From: Candidatus Omnitrophota bacterium
GTDB taxonomy: Bacteria; Omnitrophota; Gorgyraeia; Gygaellales; Profunditerraquicolaceae
NCBI GenBank assembly: GCA_028716965.1
Contig: JAQUOV010000007.1
Location: 1-58,794, forward strand
Direction: 5' to 3'
DNA: 58,794 nt
Part shown: positions 1 to 9,089 of the stretch, piece by piece
Layout: each line of letters begins with the position of its first letter
Position numbering within the stretch: the stretch's first letter is position 1
The notes under the pieces: generated by a model
What the model saw: only the letters and a program-made list of their open reading frames with translations
What the model was told of the DNA's origin: nothing
Database searches by the model: none
Position numbers and translations under genes: made by a program

Positions 1-191
1 CCGACTGGTGCACGGGAAATACGGGAGCGCGCTCCGCGCGCGGAACATTGACAAAGATTGAAATTATTTTAACGGTGAGTGCTGGAGACAGGTTCTAACT
101 TTCTCCAATACGCACCACTTTTTTATTGTTTCTCCGGGTGTTTGTGGTTCAAGGAGCAGGGGTGACTATCGCAAAAACTCAATAAAATCTA
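1..191. other. Left-edge intergenic DNA, possible structured RNA
   Basis: No gene can be assigned. The first 100 bases could carry the tail of an upstream gene: the three forward frames close with stops at 49-51, 59-61 and 96-98, and none gives a recognisable protein. The DNA up to about 45 is much richer in GC than what follows. A TTGACA lies at 48-53 without a convincing -10 box. Bases 83-88 (TGGAGA) pair with 102-107 (TCTCCA), and 125-128 CTCC-type bases can pair with a GGAG near 155. This would suit a small structured RNA ending at the terminator at 192-229. I cannot match it to a known RNA family. Confidence 0.3.
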
Positions 192-229
192 ACCCAGTTA
201 TCTAATTTGATAGCTGGGTATTTTATTTA
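192..229 (+). terminator. Rho-independent terminator upstream of the binding-protein gene
   Basis: ACCCAGTTATC (192-202) pairs with GATAGCTGGGT (209-219) through 11 positions, with one G-T wobble and a six-base loop. The T-rich tail ATTTTATTT follows directly. It ends whatever is transcribed from the left edge, or could act as an attenuator for the gene at 246, whose Shine-Dalgarno sequence begins about 5 bases further on. Confidence 0.7.
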
Positions 230-245
230 AAAAAGGAGTTTAACA

Positions 246-1469
246 ATGAGAAAAATTATTTGTTTGATTACATTTATGTTGTTCGTTTCGGGTTGCGGTC
301 AAAATAAACCCATAACTAAAGCAGCCCCGGGAGTAAGCGATACTGAGATCATTATCGGTTCTTCGGCTGCCTTAGGAGGATTCGCGGGTTTCTTGGGTAC
401 CCAGACAATCCACGGCTCTCTGGCTTATATTAACGAAATTAATGCCGCCGGAGGTATAAACGGAAGGAAAATAAGGCTGATTAGCACAGATGACCATTAT
501 AACCCGGCGGAAACAGTCACTAATACACAGAAGTTAATAGCCCAGGTAGGGGTTTTTGCTTTGTTTGATTATGTGGGGACCCCTACAACCGCCCAGATTG
601 TGGATATTATCCATAAGGCAGAGATCCCGCTTCTTGGGATATTTTCAGGAGCAGAAATATTCAGGACCCCTTATAGACCGTATATATTTAATGTCAGAGA
701 TTCATACTATGCCGAAGCCGAAGGTGCTGTCAGCTATTTCGTTGATAAGTTAAACTTAAAGAAAATAGCCGTTTTATATCAGGATGATGTTTTTGGAGTG
801 GCAGTGCTTTCAGGGGTGCAGTTGGCTCTGGAAAGGAGAAATATACATACGGTTGCCACAGAAACCTTTGTCAGGGGGGAAATGAATGTGGAAGAAGCAA
901 TGCGCAATATTAAGTTAAGCGCAGCCGAAGTTGTTATAATGGTCGGCACTTATTCCCCTTTAGCTAAATTCGTAAAGATATCAAATGCCGCCGGATTTAA
1001 ACCTTATTTTCATACTGTATCATTTGTCGGTTCAGAGGCATTCGCCAAAGAGCTTATCCAGATACAGAAGATAGACCAGGCAGATTATGGCAAGATCATT
1101 GTCACTCAGGTAGTCCCGGACCCCTTCTTGGAAGAACTACCGGGAGTCAGGCAGTATAGGGAATTGGTAAAAAGGTATTTCCCTAATGATGAGCCTAATT
1201 ATGTGGCTTTAGAAGGTTTTATAAACGCCAAGGTATTGGTAAAGGGGTTAGAAATTGCAGGAGCCAATCTCACAAGAGATAAATTTATAGAAGCGCTTGA
1301 ATCAATGCGTAATGTTGATATTGGGATAGGCAAGGAGATCACCTATAGTGTTTTGGGCCATCAGGGGTTAAAGGGGATTTATTATTCCAGGTTATCGGAG
1401 GATGGGAAATTCAGGATATTTAATCAGGTAACTGTCGTCTTAGGATATAAAAATGAAACTACGCCATAA
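246..1469 (+). CDS. Periplasmic-binding lipoprotein, branched-chain amino acid type (Peripla_BP_6)
   Basis: Type I periplasmic-binding fold of the LivJ/ABC-substrate-binding family, 407 residues, which is usual for the family. A lipoprotein signal peptide ends in a VSGC lipobox with the acylated Cys at residue 17, so the protein should be anchored in the membrane. A strong AAAAGGAG ribosome site precedes the ATG. The early segment with GSSAALGG resembles the ligand-cradling start of Leu/Ile/Val- or amide-binding proteins. No permease or ATPase gene follows. Instead its end overlaps the histidine kinase gene by 17 bases, so I infer it works as an extracytoplasmic ligand sensor for that kinase. 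The ligand is unknown. Confidence 0.87.
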   Translation: MRKIICLITFMLFVSGCGQNKPITKAAPGVSDTEIIIGSSAALGGFAGFLGTQTIHGSLAYINEINAAGGINGRKIRLISTDDHYNPAETVTNTQKLIAQVGVFALFDYVGTPTTAQIVDIIHKAEIPLLGIFSGAEIFRTPYRPYIFNVRDSYYAEAEGAVSYFVDKLNLKKIAVLYQDDVFGVAVLSGVQLALERRNIHTVATETFVRGEMNVEEAMRNIKLSAAEVVIMVGTYSPLAKFVKISNAAGFKPYFHTVSFVGSEAFAKELIQIQKIDQADYGKIIVTQVVPDPFLEELPGVRQYRELVKRYFPNDEPNYVALEGFINAKVLVKGLEIAGANLTRDKFIEALESMRNVDIGIGKEITYSVLGHQGLKGIYYSRLSEDGKFRIFNQVTVVLGYKNETTP

Positions 1470-2919
1470 GATTATTTCAAGCTTTATCCTTGTAATAGCC
1501 GTATTGTCCATAGTCAATATCTTATCCGTTGTCTACGCAATCAACCATAATCAGGAAAAAAGGCTGCAGGAAGAGGAGGTCTTGTTTGCTCAAGACCTTG
1601 CCGCCAGATTTGTCAGGGACGTAGTAGAAGATAAAGCCGATGCCTTGACCGACGCTTTATTCAAAGACAAGAAATTAAGAGAGGAGATGATAGAATATAT
1701 CCTTGTTTTTGATAAAAAAGGCTACCTGCTTTCCAATACTTACTTGGAGGCGATCCCCAAACAGCTTTTAAAATTAAATAATCAATTTGCCCGCGGAGAG
1801 AATTTTCGGTTGCAGAAAATTGTCAATAGAAAGGTATTTGTTTATGATATAGCTGTTCCCGTGAGAGAGGGCATAGAGCAGGTCGGGGCTATCCACATAG
1901 GTTTTAAAGGTATTTATATACTTAGGACTATTAAGATAGCTTTGGCTTCGGCATTAGTGGGAGTTTTGATCATCATAACAATCGCGGTTTTATTCGGGTT
2001 GTTTATATCGGAAACAATAGTCAGCCCGATCGGTAAGCTTAAAGATGCCGCGGCCAAGATCGGCGCAGGCAGCCTTAAAACCAGGGTGTCTATTAAGTCT
2101 GCCGATGAGATTGGGGCTTTGGCCGATTCATTTAATAGGATGGCTGCCCGTTTGGAAGAAACAACTGCCTTGATGATCCAGGCAGAAAAATTTGAAGCAA
2201 TCGGCAGGTTAGCCAGCGGTGTCGCCCATGAAGTAAAGAACCCCCTGGGGGTCATATTGCAGGGGATTAATTATTTGGAAGGGAATATCCCCTCGGGGAA
2301 TAAGGAGGCATCCGAGGTTTTTCAATTAATCAAAGATAGCATTGTAAGGGCGGATAATATTGTGCGGATGCTTTTGGATTTCTCAAGGGTTGATGAGTTG
2401 TATATGCGTCCCGAAGACGCCAATATTTTAATGGATAATTCGTTATTATTGGTCCAGCAAATAGCCAGATTAGAAAATATCGAGATTGTCAGAGACTATC
2501 AGATGGGGATCCCGAAGATCCTGGCGGATAAGTCCAGGTTAGAGCAAGTTTTTATAAACCTGTTCACGAATGCTTTTAATGCTATGCCCGGAGGCGGCAG
2601 GCTTACTTTGCGTTCGTATCTGTGCAGGTTCGATGGTTCTGTGTATGAGGGGGATAAAATAAAGAAAGATTTTTTTAACCCTGGCGAAGAAACCGTGGCC
2701 GTGGAGGTTGAAGATACGGGCCAGGGGATTAGTGAGGATAATCTTAAGAAGATTTTTGAACCATTCTTTACTACTAAAGGGCCTGGCAAGGGTACGGGTT
2801 TGGGGCTTTCAGTTACAAACAATATTATCAAGTTGCATGGAGGGATAATAGAGATCACCAGCCAGTTGGCAAAGGGGACGAAGATAAAGCTGTTGTTTAA
2901 AGTTGCCAGATCTGAATAA
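1453..2919 (+). CDS. Membrane sensor histidine kinase (Cache-like sensor, HAMP, HisKA, HATPase)
   Basis: Transmembrane segments at about residues 8-29 and 162-186 flank a periplasmic region of roughly 130 residues that looks like a small Cache/PAS sensor. HAMP follows at about 188-238. The H-box has phospho-accepting His259 in [10 protein letters not shown]. The N-box lies near 366-377, G1 (DTGQG) starts at 421 and G2 (GTGLGL) at 447, so the catalytic core is complete. The long signalling helix carries [12 protein letters not shown], typical of NtrB/ZraS-like kinases. The start overlaps the binding-protein gene by 17 bases, implying translational coupling. The probable partner is the receiver gene 12 bases downstream. 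Confidence 0.93.
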   Translation: MKLRHKIISSFILVIAVLSIVNILSVVYAINHNQEKRLQEEEVLFAQDLAARFVRDVVEDKADALTDALFKDKKLREEMIEYILVFDKKGYLLSNTYLEAIPKQLLKLNNQFARGENFRLQKIVNRKVFVYDIAVPVREGIEQVGAIHIGFKGIYILRTIKIALASALVGVLIIITIAVLFGLFISETIVSPIGKLKDAAAKIGAGSLKTRVSIKSADEIGALADSFNRMAARLEETTALMIQAEKFEAIGRLASGVAHEVKNPLGVILQGINYLEGNIPSGNKEASEVFQLIKDSIVRADNIVRMLLDFSRVDELYMRPEDANILMDNSLLLVQQIARLENIEIVRDYQMGIPKILADKSRLEQVFINLFTNAFNAMPGGGRLTLRSYLCRFDGSVYEGDKIKKDFFNPGEETVAVEVEDTGQGISEDNLKKIFEPFFTTKGPGKGTGLGLSVTNNIIKLHGGIIEITSQLAKGTKIKLLFKVARSE

Positions 2920-2931
2920 AAGGAGCCAGGG

Positions 2932-3312
2932 ATGAAAAATAAAGTATTGGTTATTGACGATGAAACAGCTTTCCTTAGGATAGTAAAATTAAATTTGGAA
3001 GGGACCAATAAATATGAAGTATTAACTTTACCAAGCGCCGAGGATATTTTATCCCAAGTGCGCACATTTAAACCGGATATTATATTACTGGATATTGTCG
3101 TGCCCGGGATAAAAGGGCCGGAAGCTTGCGAGATGCTCAATAAGGACCCTGACGCAGCCGGAATACCCATTATTATACTTTCTGCGCTGGATAGGGCCGC
3201 TGATAAGCTCCAGGCTTTTAAGGCAGGGGCAGTGGATTATTTGGTAAAACCCATAGGGAAAGAAGAGCTTATCGCAAAGATAGAAAAGGCTTTACGTGAC
3301 AAGAATCCTTAA
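2932..3312 (+). CDS. Receiver-only response regulator
   Basis: A single CheY-like receiver domain of 126 residues. It has the acidic pocket IDDE (residues 8-11), phospho-acceptor Asp54 (LLDIVVPG) and conserved Lys106 in VKPIG. There is no DNA-binding, enzymatic or HPt output domain. AAAAGGAGCC precedes the ATG and the gene is 12 bases after the kinase, so they are one operon. A lone receiver may serve as a phosphate shuttle, or act by protein contact on an unlinked target; the output is not visible here. Confidence 0.92.
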   Translation: MKNKVLVIDDETAFLRIVKLNLEGTNKYEVLTLPSAEDILSQVRTFKPDIILLDIVVPGIKGPEACEMLNKDPDAAGIPIIILSALDRAADKLQAFKAGAVDYLVKPIGKEELIAKIEKALRDKNP

Positions 3313-3369
3313 ATCCGCGCATCTTTTCTTTTCATCAAATAAAACTACATCGTACTCTTAGCTTTTGGC

Positions 3370-3398
3370 TTGACGCTATTTTTACCAGGAGGTATAAT
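3370..3398 (+). promoter_or_regulatory. Sigma70-type promoter of nfo, leaderless configuration
   Basis: TTGACG (3370-3375), a 17-base spacer and a perfect TATAAT (3393-3398). The nfo ATG begins only 9 bases after the -10 box, so the expected transcription start falls within about three bases of the ATG. No Shine-Dalgarno sequence can fit in such a transcript. Confidence 0.8.
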
Positions 3399-3407
3399 CT
3401 AACCACT

Positions 3408-4256
3408 ATGATTCTAGGCGTGCATGTCAGCGGCTCAGGGAAGATTTATCAGGCATTGGATACTGCCAAGGCTTTAGGCTGCGATACCATGCAGATATTC
3501 AGCCGTTCCCCCCAGGCCTGGCGCAACGGGTCCCATCTTAATCCGGAAGATATCGCGGAGTTTAAAGCCAGGCGCAAGAAATGCAAGATTAACCCTGTTT
3601 TTATCCATATTTCTTACCTGATAAATTTGGCCTCACCCGATCCGCGGCTGTATAACGGTTCTATACAAGCCTATATAGAGGATATCCAGGAAGCGGATGA
3701 ATTGGGAGCGGATTATATTGTCACGCATATGGGCAGCCATAAGGAGACCTCCGAGGATGCCGGGATAAAAAGGCTTGTTGATGCCTTGAATAGGATATTG
3801 GAGAAAACCAGGGGTTCTAAAGTCGGCATATTACTGGAAAATACTTCAGGAAGCGGCTCCTGGTTGGGCTATAGATTTTATCACCAGCACAAGATAATAA
3901 AAGGCCTAAAAGAAAAGGCCCGGGTAGGCTTATGTCTGGATACAGCGCATGCTTATCTGGCCGGGTATGACCTGTCGCGTAAGCAAGGGTTGGAAGAGAT
4001 GCTTGTTGAGATTGAGGAGATGGCAGGGGTAAAATTAATTAAGCTCATCCATCTTAATGATGCAGCCGGAGACCTGGGGTGCCACCGTGACCGGCACGAG
4101 CATATCGGAAAAGGGCACATTGGCATTAGCGGGATGAAAAGGATCATTAACCATCCTAAATTGAGAAATATACCCATGATTTTAGAGACGCCTAAGAGTA
4201 CTGAAAACAGCGATAAGGAAAACCTTGCCCTGGTAAGAAAATTGAGCCGTAAATAA
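3408..4256 (+). CDS. nfo: Deoxyribonuclease IV (AP endonuclease, EndoIV family)
   Basis: Cleaves 5' of abasic sites in base-excision repair, in the cytoplasm. The 282-residue length matches E. coli Nfo. Family signatures are present: the N-terminal [16 protein letters not shown], the metal-binding [33 protein letters not shown] and the C-terminal ILETPK. The expected His, Glu and Asp trinuclear zinc ligands fall within these motifs. Transcription is probably leaderless (promoter at 3370-3398). The stop is one base before the leuS ATG, so the two are likely co-transcribed. Confidence 0.95.
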   Translation: MILGVHVSGSGKIYQALDTAKALGCDTMQIFSRSPQAWRNGSHLNPEDIAEFKARRKKCKINPVFIHISYLINLASPDPRLYNGSIQAYIEDIQEADELGADYIVTHMGSHKETSEDAGIKRLVDALNRILEKTRGSKVGILLENTSGSGSWLGYRFYHQHKIIKGLKEKARVGLCLDTAHAYLAGYDLSRKQGLEEMLVEIEEMAGVKLIKLIHLNDAAGDLGCHRDRHEHIGKGHIGISGMKRIINHPKLRNIPMILETPKSTENSDKENLALVRKLSRK

Positions 4257-4257
4257 A

Positions 4258-6660
4258 ATGTTTTATGACTTTAAGAAAATAGAAAAAAAATGGCAGAAGG
4301 TCTGGCTTGATAGCCATGCCTTCGCCGCCGAGATTTCGCCTACGCGCAAGAAATACTATCTTCTTGAGATGTTCCCTTATCCGTCAGGGAAGATCCATAT
4401 GGGGCATGTGCGTAATTATACCATCGGCGATGTTGCCAGCCGTTTTAAGGTTCTGGAGGGGTATAACGTAATGCACCCTATGGGTTTTGACGCTTTCGGC
4501 CAGCCGGCGGAGAATGCGGCTATCAAGAATAAGACTAAGCCGGACATTTGGACACATAAATGTATCAAAGAGATGGAAGTAGAGTTAAAAAAGATGGGTT
4601 TTTCCTATGATTGGGAGAGAGAGTTTTCTACCTGCGATAGTGATTATTATAAATGGAACCAGTGGATATTCCTGAAGATGTTTGAGCGCGGTTTAGCTTA
4701 TAAAAAGGCCTCTGCGGTTAACTGGTGTTCCAGCTGTCAGACTACCCTGGCCAATGAAGAGGTGGTGGACGGTGGATGCTGGAGATGTCATACAAAGGTT
4801 GAGCAAAAAGACCTGGAGCAATGGTATCTAAAGATCACCGAATACAAAGAAAGACTGCTGGAAGATTTAGGGCAGTTGAAACAATGGCCGGAAAGGGTTT
4901 TAGCCATGCAGAGCAACTGGATTGGCAAAAGCTCCGGAGTGGATATTTATTTCCGCCTCAAAGCAAGCGATAAGGTCATATCTGTCTTTACCACCAGGGT
5001 AGATACTATATTCGGCGCCACTTATATTGTTTTGGCTCCGGAGCATCCCCTGGTAAAAGAGTTGATTAAAGGCAGGCCGGAAGAAAAAGAAGTTTTGCAT
5101 TTTATGGATAAGGTTTCTAAGGAAAGCAAGCTTGTGCGCACATCTTCCGATGTAAAGAAGGAAGGGGTATTTACGGGTTCTTATGCGATAAACCCGGTAA
5201 ACAACGAAGAGGTGCCGGTATGGGTTGCGGATTATGTGTTGATGGAATATGGGACCGGTGCGATTATGGCTGTGCCGACACATGACCAGAGGGATTTCCT
5301 TTTTGCCCGGGAGCATAAACTGCCTATGCGTTTAGTTATCCAGCCGCCAGCTGTTAACCGCCAGCAGCCAACCGATGATATGACCGAAGCATATGAAGGC
5401 GACGGGATACAGGTTAATTCCGGGCAGTTTGACGGTTTATCTAACTCTGAAGGCAAAATTAAGATTGCCGAATGGATGGAGCAAAAAGAAATTGGCAAGA
5501 TACAGACGCATTGGCGCCTACGGGATTGGCTGATCTCCAGGCAGCGTTATTGGGGGACGCCGATACCGATAATTTATTGCCCAAAATGCGGGGTTGTCCC
5601 CGTAGCGTATAAAGACCTGCCGGTAGAATTACCCAAAGACGCTCCTTTTACCGGAGACGGCGGAAGCCCCTTGGGTAAAGTAAAAGATTTTATCCAGGCA
5701 AGTTGCCCTAAGTGTTCCGGCCCTGCCAGGCGCGAGACCGATACGATGGCTACATTCTTTGATTCCTCCTGGTATTTCCTGAGGTTTTGTTCGCCCAAAT
5801 ATAATAGCGCTGCTTTTGATGTGCAAGAGGCAAAATATTGGATGCGCGTGGACCAGTATATCGGCGGGATCGAACATGCTATTCTGCATTTGCTTTACTC
5901 GCGTTTCTTCACCAAGTTCTTCCAGGATTTAAAGATGGTTGATTTTTCCGAGCCGTTTGAGAAGCTGCTTACGCAAGGGATGGTCTTAAAAGACGGCCAG
6001 GTTATGTCAAAATCCAAAGGCAATATCGTAGACCCGGATTCAATGATTAAAGATTACGGTGCGGATTCCTTGAGGTTGTTCATTCTGTTTGCCGCTCCCC
6101 CGGAAACAGAACTGGAGTGGGACCAGCGGGGGCTGGAGGGAGCTTTTAAGTTTCTAAGCCGCGTCTGGCGCATCCAGGAGAACCTTAAAGACAAGGCCGA
6201 TGGTGCTTTGGTAAGGATTATGCATAAGACGATAAAGAAGGTAAGCGTTGATTTTAGCGAATTCAAATTTAATACTGCTATTGCCAGCCTTATGGAATTG
6301 ACCAACGCGATTTATCAGCTGGGAGCGGATAAAGAGGTTTTCTTAAATTTGGTTATTATGCTTAGCCCGATCGCGCCGCATTTTTCAGAAGAGCTTTGGC
6401 AGATTTTAGGCAACAAGGAAAGTATATTTAAGGCTGCCTGGCCAGCATACAACCCCAAATTACTGATCGAAGAAAATGTAGAGTTAGTGATCCAGATTAA
6501 CGGTAAGCTGCGCAGTAAACTGCAGGTTCCCCGCGGCATCTCGGAAGATGAACTCAAAGAGTTAGTGTTTAAAGATGATAAACTGGCTGTCTGGCTGGGA
6601 TCTAAGCAGCCGAAAAGATTTATCGTCGTCCCCCAAAAGCTTGTCAATATCGTCGTCTAA
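4258..6660 (+). CDS. leuS: Leucyl-tRNA synthetase
   Basis: Class Ia synthetase charging tRNA-Leu, 800 residues, slightly shorter than the usual 820-860. The HIGH signature is HMGH at 47-50 within [17 protein letters not shown] Cys pair region (WCSSCQ, CWRCH) lies near 158-180. The CP1 editing domain carries the GTGAIMAVP and HDQRDF signatures. The KMSKS loop reads VMSKSKGN around 582-589. A C-terminal tRNA-binding extension is present. It starts one base after nfo. Gene order leuS ... lptE-holA resembles the leuS-lptE-holA neighbourhood of proteobacteria, with extra genes between. Confidence 0.97.
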   Translation: MFYDFKKIEKKWQKVWLDSHAFAAEISPTRKKYYLLEMFPYPSGKIHMGHVRNYTIGDVASRFKVLEGYNVMHPMGFDAFGQPAENAAIKNKTKPDIWTHKCIKEMEVELKKMGFSYDWEREFSTCDSDYYKWNQWIFLKMFERGLAYKKASAVNWCSSCQTTLANEEVVDGGCWRCHTKVEQKDLEQWYLKITEYKERLLEDLGQLKQWPERVLAMQSNWIGKSSGVDIYFRLKASDKVISVFTTRVDTIFGATYIVLAPEHPLVKELIKGRPEEKEVLHFMDKVSKESKLVRTSSDVKKEGVFTGSYAINPVNNEEVPVWVADYVLMEYGTGAIMAVPTHDQRDFLFAREHKLPMRLVIQPPAVNRQQPTDDMTEAYEGDGIQVNSGQFDGLSNSEGKIKIAEWMEQKEIGKIQTHWRLRDWLISRQRYWGTPIPIIYCPKCGVVPVAYKDLPVELPKDAPFTGDGGSPLGKVKDFIQASCPKCSGPARRETDTMATFFDSSWYFLRFCSPKYNSAAFDVQEAKYWMRVDQYIGGIEHAILHLLYSRFFTKFFQDLKMVDFSEPFEKLLTQGMVLKDGQVMSKSKGNIVDPDSMIKDYGADSLRLFILFAAPPETELEWDQRGLEGAFKFLSRVWRIQENLKDKADGALVRIMHKTIKKVSVDFSEFKFNTAIASLMELTNAIYQLGADKEVFLNLVIMLSPIAPHFSEELWQILGNKESIFKAAWPAYNPKLLIEENVELVIQINGKLRSKLQVPRGISEDELKELVFKDDKLAVWLGSKQPKRFIVVPQKLVNIVV

Positions 6661-6672
6661 ATACTGAAAAGC

Positions 6673-7041
6673 TTATCCTCCCAGGACATCTTTAATATCA
6701 AAAAGCAGGCGTTTATAATCTATAGGTTTTTCAATATATACGGTGACCCCGCTTTTGGCAGCGATATGTTTGTCAACCTCTTCGTGTTTGAGGGAGGTGG
6801 CAATAATAGGGGTGTTCACAAAATCAGGCAGCGATTTAATATCCTGGGCGACTTTAAAACCGCTTTCATCAGGCAGTACAAGGTCTAAAAGCACGCAATC
6901 CGGTTTTTCTTCTTTCAGCTTGTCAATCCCTTCTTTGGCGCTGAATGCGGCTACTACCGCATATCCGGCCTTAAGTAATTCCTCCTTGCTTTTCTTGACG
7001 ATATTATAATCATCGTCAATAATCAGGACCTTTTTGACCAT
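6673..7041 (-). CDS. Receiver-only response regulator (minus strand)
   Basis: A single receiver domain of 122 residues with acidic pocket IDDDY (8-12), phospho-acceptor Asp53 (LLDLVLPDESG) and Lys105 (IEKPID). No output domain. I prefer the ATG at 7041 to the upstream one at 7059: the protein then begins MVKKVLIIDDD as family members do, and the upstream ATG would lie upstream of the predicted -10 box at 7048-7053, and so before the predicted transcription start. It converges on leuS with only 12 bases between. No cognate kinase is adjacent. Confidence 0.88.
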   Translation of the reverse strand: MVKKVLIIDDDYNIVKKSKEELLKAGYAVVAAFSAKEGIDKLKEEKPDCVLLDLVLPDESGFKVAQDIKSLPDFVNTPIIATSLKHEEVDKHIAAKSGVTVYIEKPIDYKRLLFDIKDVLGG

Positions 7042-7047
7042 AGACAA

Positions 7048-7076
7048 AGTATACACCATAAGGGCCAGGAATACAA
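7048..7076 (-). promoter_or_regulatory. Promoter of the minus-strand receiver gene, leaderless configuration
   Basis: Read on the minus strand, TTGTAT (7076-7071), a 17-base spacer, TATACT (7053-7048), then exactly six bases before the ATG at 7041. The -35 box is weak and the -10 box good. The transcript would begin at or next to the start codon, which supports choosing the shorter protein. Confidence 0.55.
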
Positions 7077-7176
7077 CCGTGCTTTTTATGCGGTAAACCT
7101 CCTGAGGCCGTAATAGAACCAGTTTTTTAGTTAGGTTCCCGGGTTTTTGGCGTCTATTGCGGCAGGGAGGCAGAAG
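7060..7176. other. Short divergent intergenic region
   Basis: Divergent spacer between the minus-strand receiver gene and the comEA-like gene. GAACC and GGTTC near 7115-7140 can form a short stem around a T-rich loop. I see no clear forward promoter for the competence genes. Confidence 0.3.
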
Positions 7177-7506
7177 ATGTTCAATCTTACCCCGGAAGAA
7201 AAGAAGGTCATCCTGTTTCTTCTGGCCATTTCTTTTTGCGGGATAACCTTAAATAGCCTGGCTAAGCTGAATTGCCGGGTAAAGAAGATTTTTTGTCCGC
7301 AAGAACATTTATCTCGGATTGATTTGAACAAAATATCTTTGGAGGAATTAATAAGGGCCAAATGCCTGCCGGCAAAGACCTCCCAGCGGATTATCGCATA
7401 CAGAATGGAGCATGGAAATTTCAGGAATTTAGAGGTGTTAAAAGAGATCAAGGGGATAGGAGAGAGGCGATACGAGAAGCTTAAGGAGATCTTTTTTGTA
7501 GAATGA
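7177..7506 (+). CDS. ComEA-like helix-hairpin-helix DNA-binding protein
   Basis: 109 residues: a hydrophobic N-terminal segment at about residues 8-24 anchors it in the membrane, and a helix-hairpin-helix pair follows from about residue 50. The HhH signatures are IDLNKISLEELIRAKCLPAKTS and LKEIKGIGERRYEKLKEI, as in the DNA receptor ComEA. Start at 7177 is preferred because GGGAGG lies just upstream; an in-frame TTG at 7147 would add ten residues with no ribosome site. It overlaps the ComEC-like gene by 4 bases (ATGA), the classic competence pair. Infer a role in DNA uptake across the envelope. Confidence 0.85.
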   Translation: MFNLTPEEKKVILFLLAISFCGITLNSLAKLNCRVKKIFCPQEHLSRIDLNKISLEELIRAKCLPAKTSQRIIAYRMEHGNFRNLEVLKEIKGIGERRYEKLKEIFFVE

Positions 7507-8960
7507 AAAGGCTGCTTGCAGTTTCAACCTTATTCTATTGCCTGGGGATTATTTTGCTCAGTTTAACCCGTGTAAGTTTCTGGTTAATCCTTGTTTTAGG
7601 GGTAGCCGCTCTTGCTGCAGCCTGCTTGAATTTCAGGAATAACCGTATATTTACGTTCCTGGTATTCTTTTTTGCTTTAATCCTCGGCGCGCTTAACCTG
7701 AAAAATTCTTATATGCGGCATAAATGCCATCTCAGCAATTTTGTTCCTTATAATGACGGCACTGTTTATAGCTTAAGCGGTTTTGTAGATAGCCAGCCGG
7801 TTATAGAGGGCAAGAGCACTGCCTTTGTTTTCCGCGCGCAGGAGGTTCGGTCCGGCAATTGGAGGTGGCCATGCTGCGGCAAGGTATTGGTTAAAGCTGA
7901 TTTCCCTCAAGATTTAGATTATGCAGAACCCCTGGTTCTTAAAGGCGCCCTGCACCGTCCTTTTCGGTCCTCTTCGGCAGGCTGTTCTTACCGGGATTTC
8001 TTATCTAATCAGGGGATTTATTTGTTAATGCGCATAAAAAACAGCTTACAGATCATTCCGTATTCTAAGTCAGGCAGCGGAGCTTTACCTCCCGGCTGCC
8101 AAATCCAGCCAACAGGCATAAAGAGATTAATTGTTTTCTCGCTTTGGCTGCGCGATGAAATAGAAAGAGTGATCAGGAGGTATCTTCCCGATCTGCCTGC
8201 AGGCATACTTTCTGCTATGGTCTTAGGGCAAAGGCGCTCCATCCCGCGCCTGGTGAATAATAATATGGTTAAAGCCGGCACCGTGCATATTTTGGTGGTC
8301 AGCGGTTTCAATGTGGGGATTGTTGCTTTTATTGTTAATCTCCTGTTAAAGATCATGCGTATCCGGCGGAAGGCGAGGATTTTCCTGACCATAATCTGCC
8401 TGCTTATTTATTGCCTGACCACAGGTGCCAGCAACCCGGTTATCCGAGCCACGGTTATGGGGATCGTATTCCTGTCGGCGCATATTTTCAAAAGGGAAGC
8501 CGATATTTATAATTGTTTGGCCTCTGCGGCAATATTCATACTGGGACTTAACCCCCGCCAGCTTTTTGACGTGGGTTTCCAGTTGTCCTTTGCCAGTGTT
8601 TTGGCGATTGTCTGCCTTTACCCAAAGGCAAAGACTTTTTTGCGCCTGGATAATTGCAAGAGCAGGCCATTGAGGTACATCTACGAAGGCTGCCTGGTTT
8701 CATTTTGCGCCTGGATCGGGACAGCGGGGATTGTCGCTTATAACTTCCGGATCATTGCGCCGATAACTGTTTTGGCTAATATTTTGGTTGTGCCGCTTGC
8801 TACCCTGATTACCTTATGCGGCTTCAGCCTTGTTTTGTGCGGTCCTTTTTGCACTCTTCTTGGAAAGGCCATCGGCACAACCTCGGCCATGTTAATTACC
8901 CTGCTTTTAAATGTAAATGCCGCGGTAATCAAAATCCCTGGCGCGTATTTTTATTTCTAG
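7503..8960 (+). CDS. ComEC/Rec2-like DNA uptake channel, short form
   Basis: Polytopic inner-membrane protein of 485 residues. An N-terminal membrane pair and DUF4131-like soluble region (about 60-190) are followed by the Competence domain from about residue 225, with the signature GTVHILVVSGFNVGIV and LTGASNPVIRATVM-type helices. The protein stops after the membrane domain. Full ComEC proteins of 700-800 residues carry a C-terminal metallo-beta-lactamase nuclease domain that is absent here, and no such gene follows. Translation is coupled to comEA by a 4-base overlap. Confidence 0.88.
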   Translation: MKRLLAVSTLFYCLGIILLSLTRVSFWLILVLGVAALAAACLNFRNNRIFTFLVFFFALILGALNLKNSYMRHKCHLSNFVPYNDGTVYSLSGFVDSQPVIEGKSTAFVFRAQEVRSGNWRWPCCGKVLVKADFPQDLDYAEPLVLKGALHRPFRSSSAGCSYRDFLSNQGIYLLMRIKNSLQIIPYSKSGSGALPPGCQIQPTGIKRLIVFSLWLRDEIERVIRRYLPDLPAGILSAMVLGQRRSIPRLVNNNMVKAGTVHILVVSGFNVGIVAFIVNLLLKIMRIRRKARIFLTIICLLIYCLTTGASNPVIRATVMGIVFLSAHIFKREADIYNCLASAAIFILGLNPRQLFDVGFQLSFASVLAIVCLYPKAKTFLRLDNCKSRPLRYIYEGCLVSFCAWIGTAGIVAYNFRIIAPITVLANILVVPLATLITLCGFSLVLCGPFCTLLGKAIGTTSAMLITLLLNVNAAVIKIPGAYFYF

Positions 8961-9062
8961 ATAAAAGCTATAAGGTGCTTTTGCCCTTGATTTCGCTGTC
9001 GCTCAATCAAGGACTGCGCTAGATAAAAGCTATAAGGTGCTTGTTTTTACCTTTGACAAAAG
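8957..9062 (+). repeat. Tandem 24-bp repeat pair with hairpin, ending in a -35 box
   Basis: A 24-bp unit (8957-8980) recurs exactly at 9019-9042; the first copy includes the comEC stop codon. Between them CCTTGATT (8985-8992) and AATCAAGG (9005-9012) form a perfect 8-bp stem. The second copy and its right flank through TTGACAAAAG (9053-9062) match the DNA at about 45586-45660, which also ends in TTGACAAAAG as the -35 box of the next promoter. Thirteen bases of it (9007-9019) recur inverted at 17207-17219. Confidence 0.8.
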
Positions 9063-9079
9063 CCCCAGGCTATGATAAT
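9053..9079 (+). promoter_or_regulatory. Promoter of the BamD-like gene, near-leaderless
   Basis: TTGACA (9053-9058), a 15-base spacer and GATAAT (9074-9079), with an overlapping TATGAT at 9071. The ATG at 9090 is 10 bases beyond the -10 box and has no Shine-Dalgarno sequence. The -35 box belongs to the right end of the 8957-9062 repeat. Confidence 0.6.
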
Positions 9080-9089
9080 TTAAGACATT

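Noticed and set aside
2499..3170. Long minus-strand frame of 223 codons across the kinase and receiver genes
   Set aside because: It lies opposite two genes with complete catalytic motifs; its length reflects codon bias of the sense strand.
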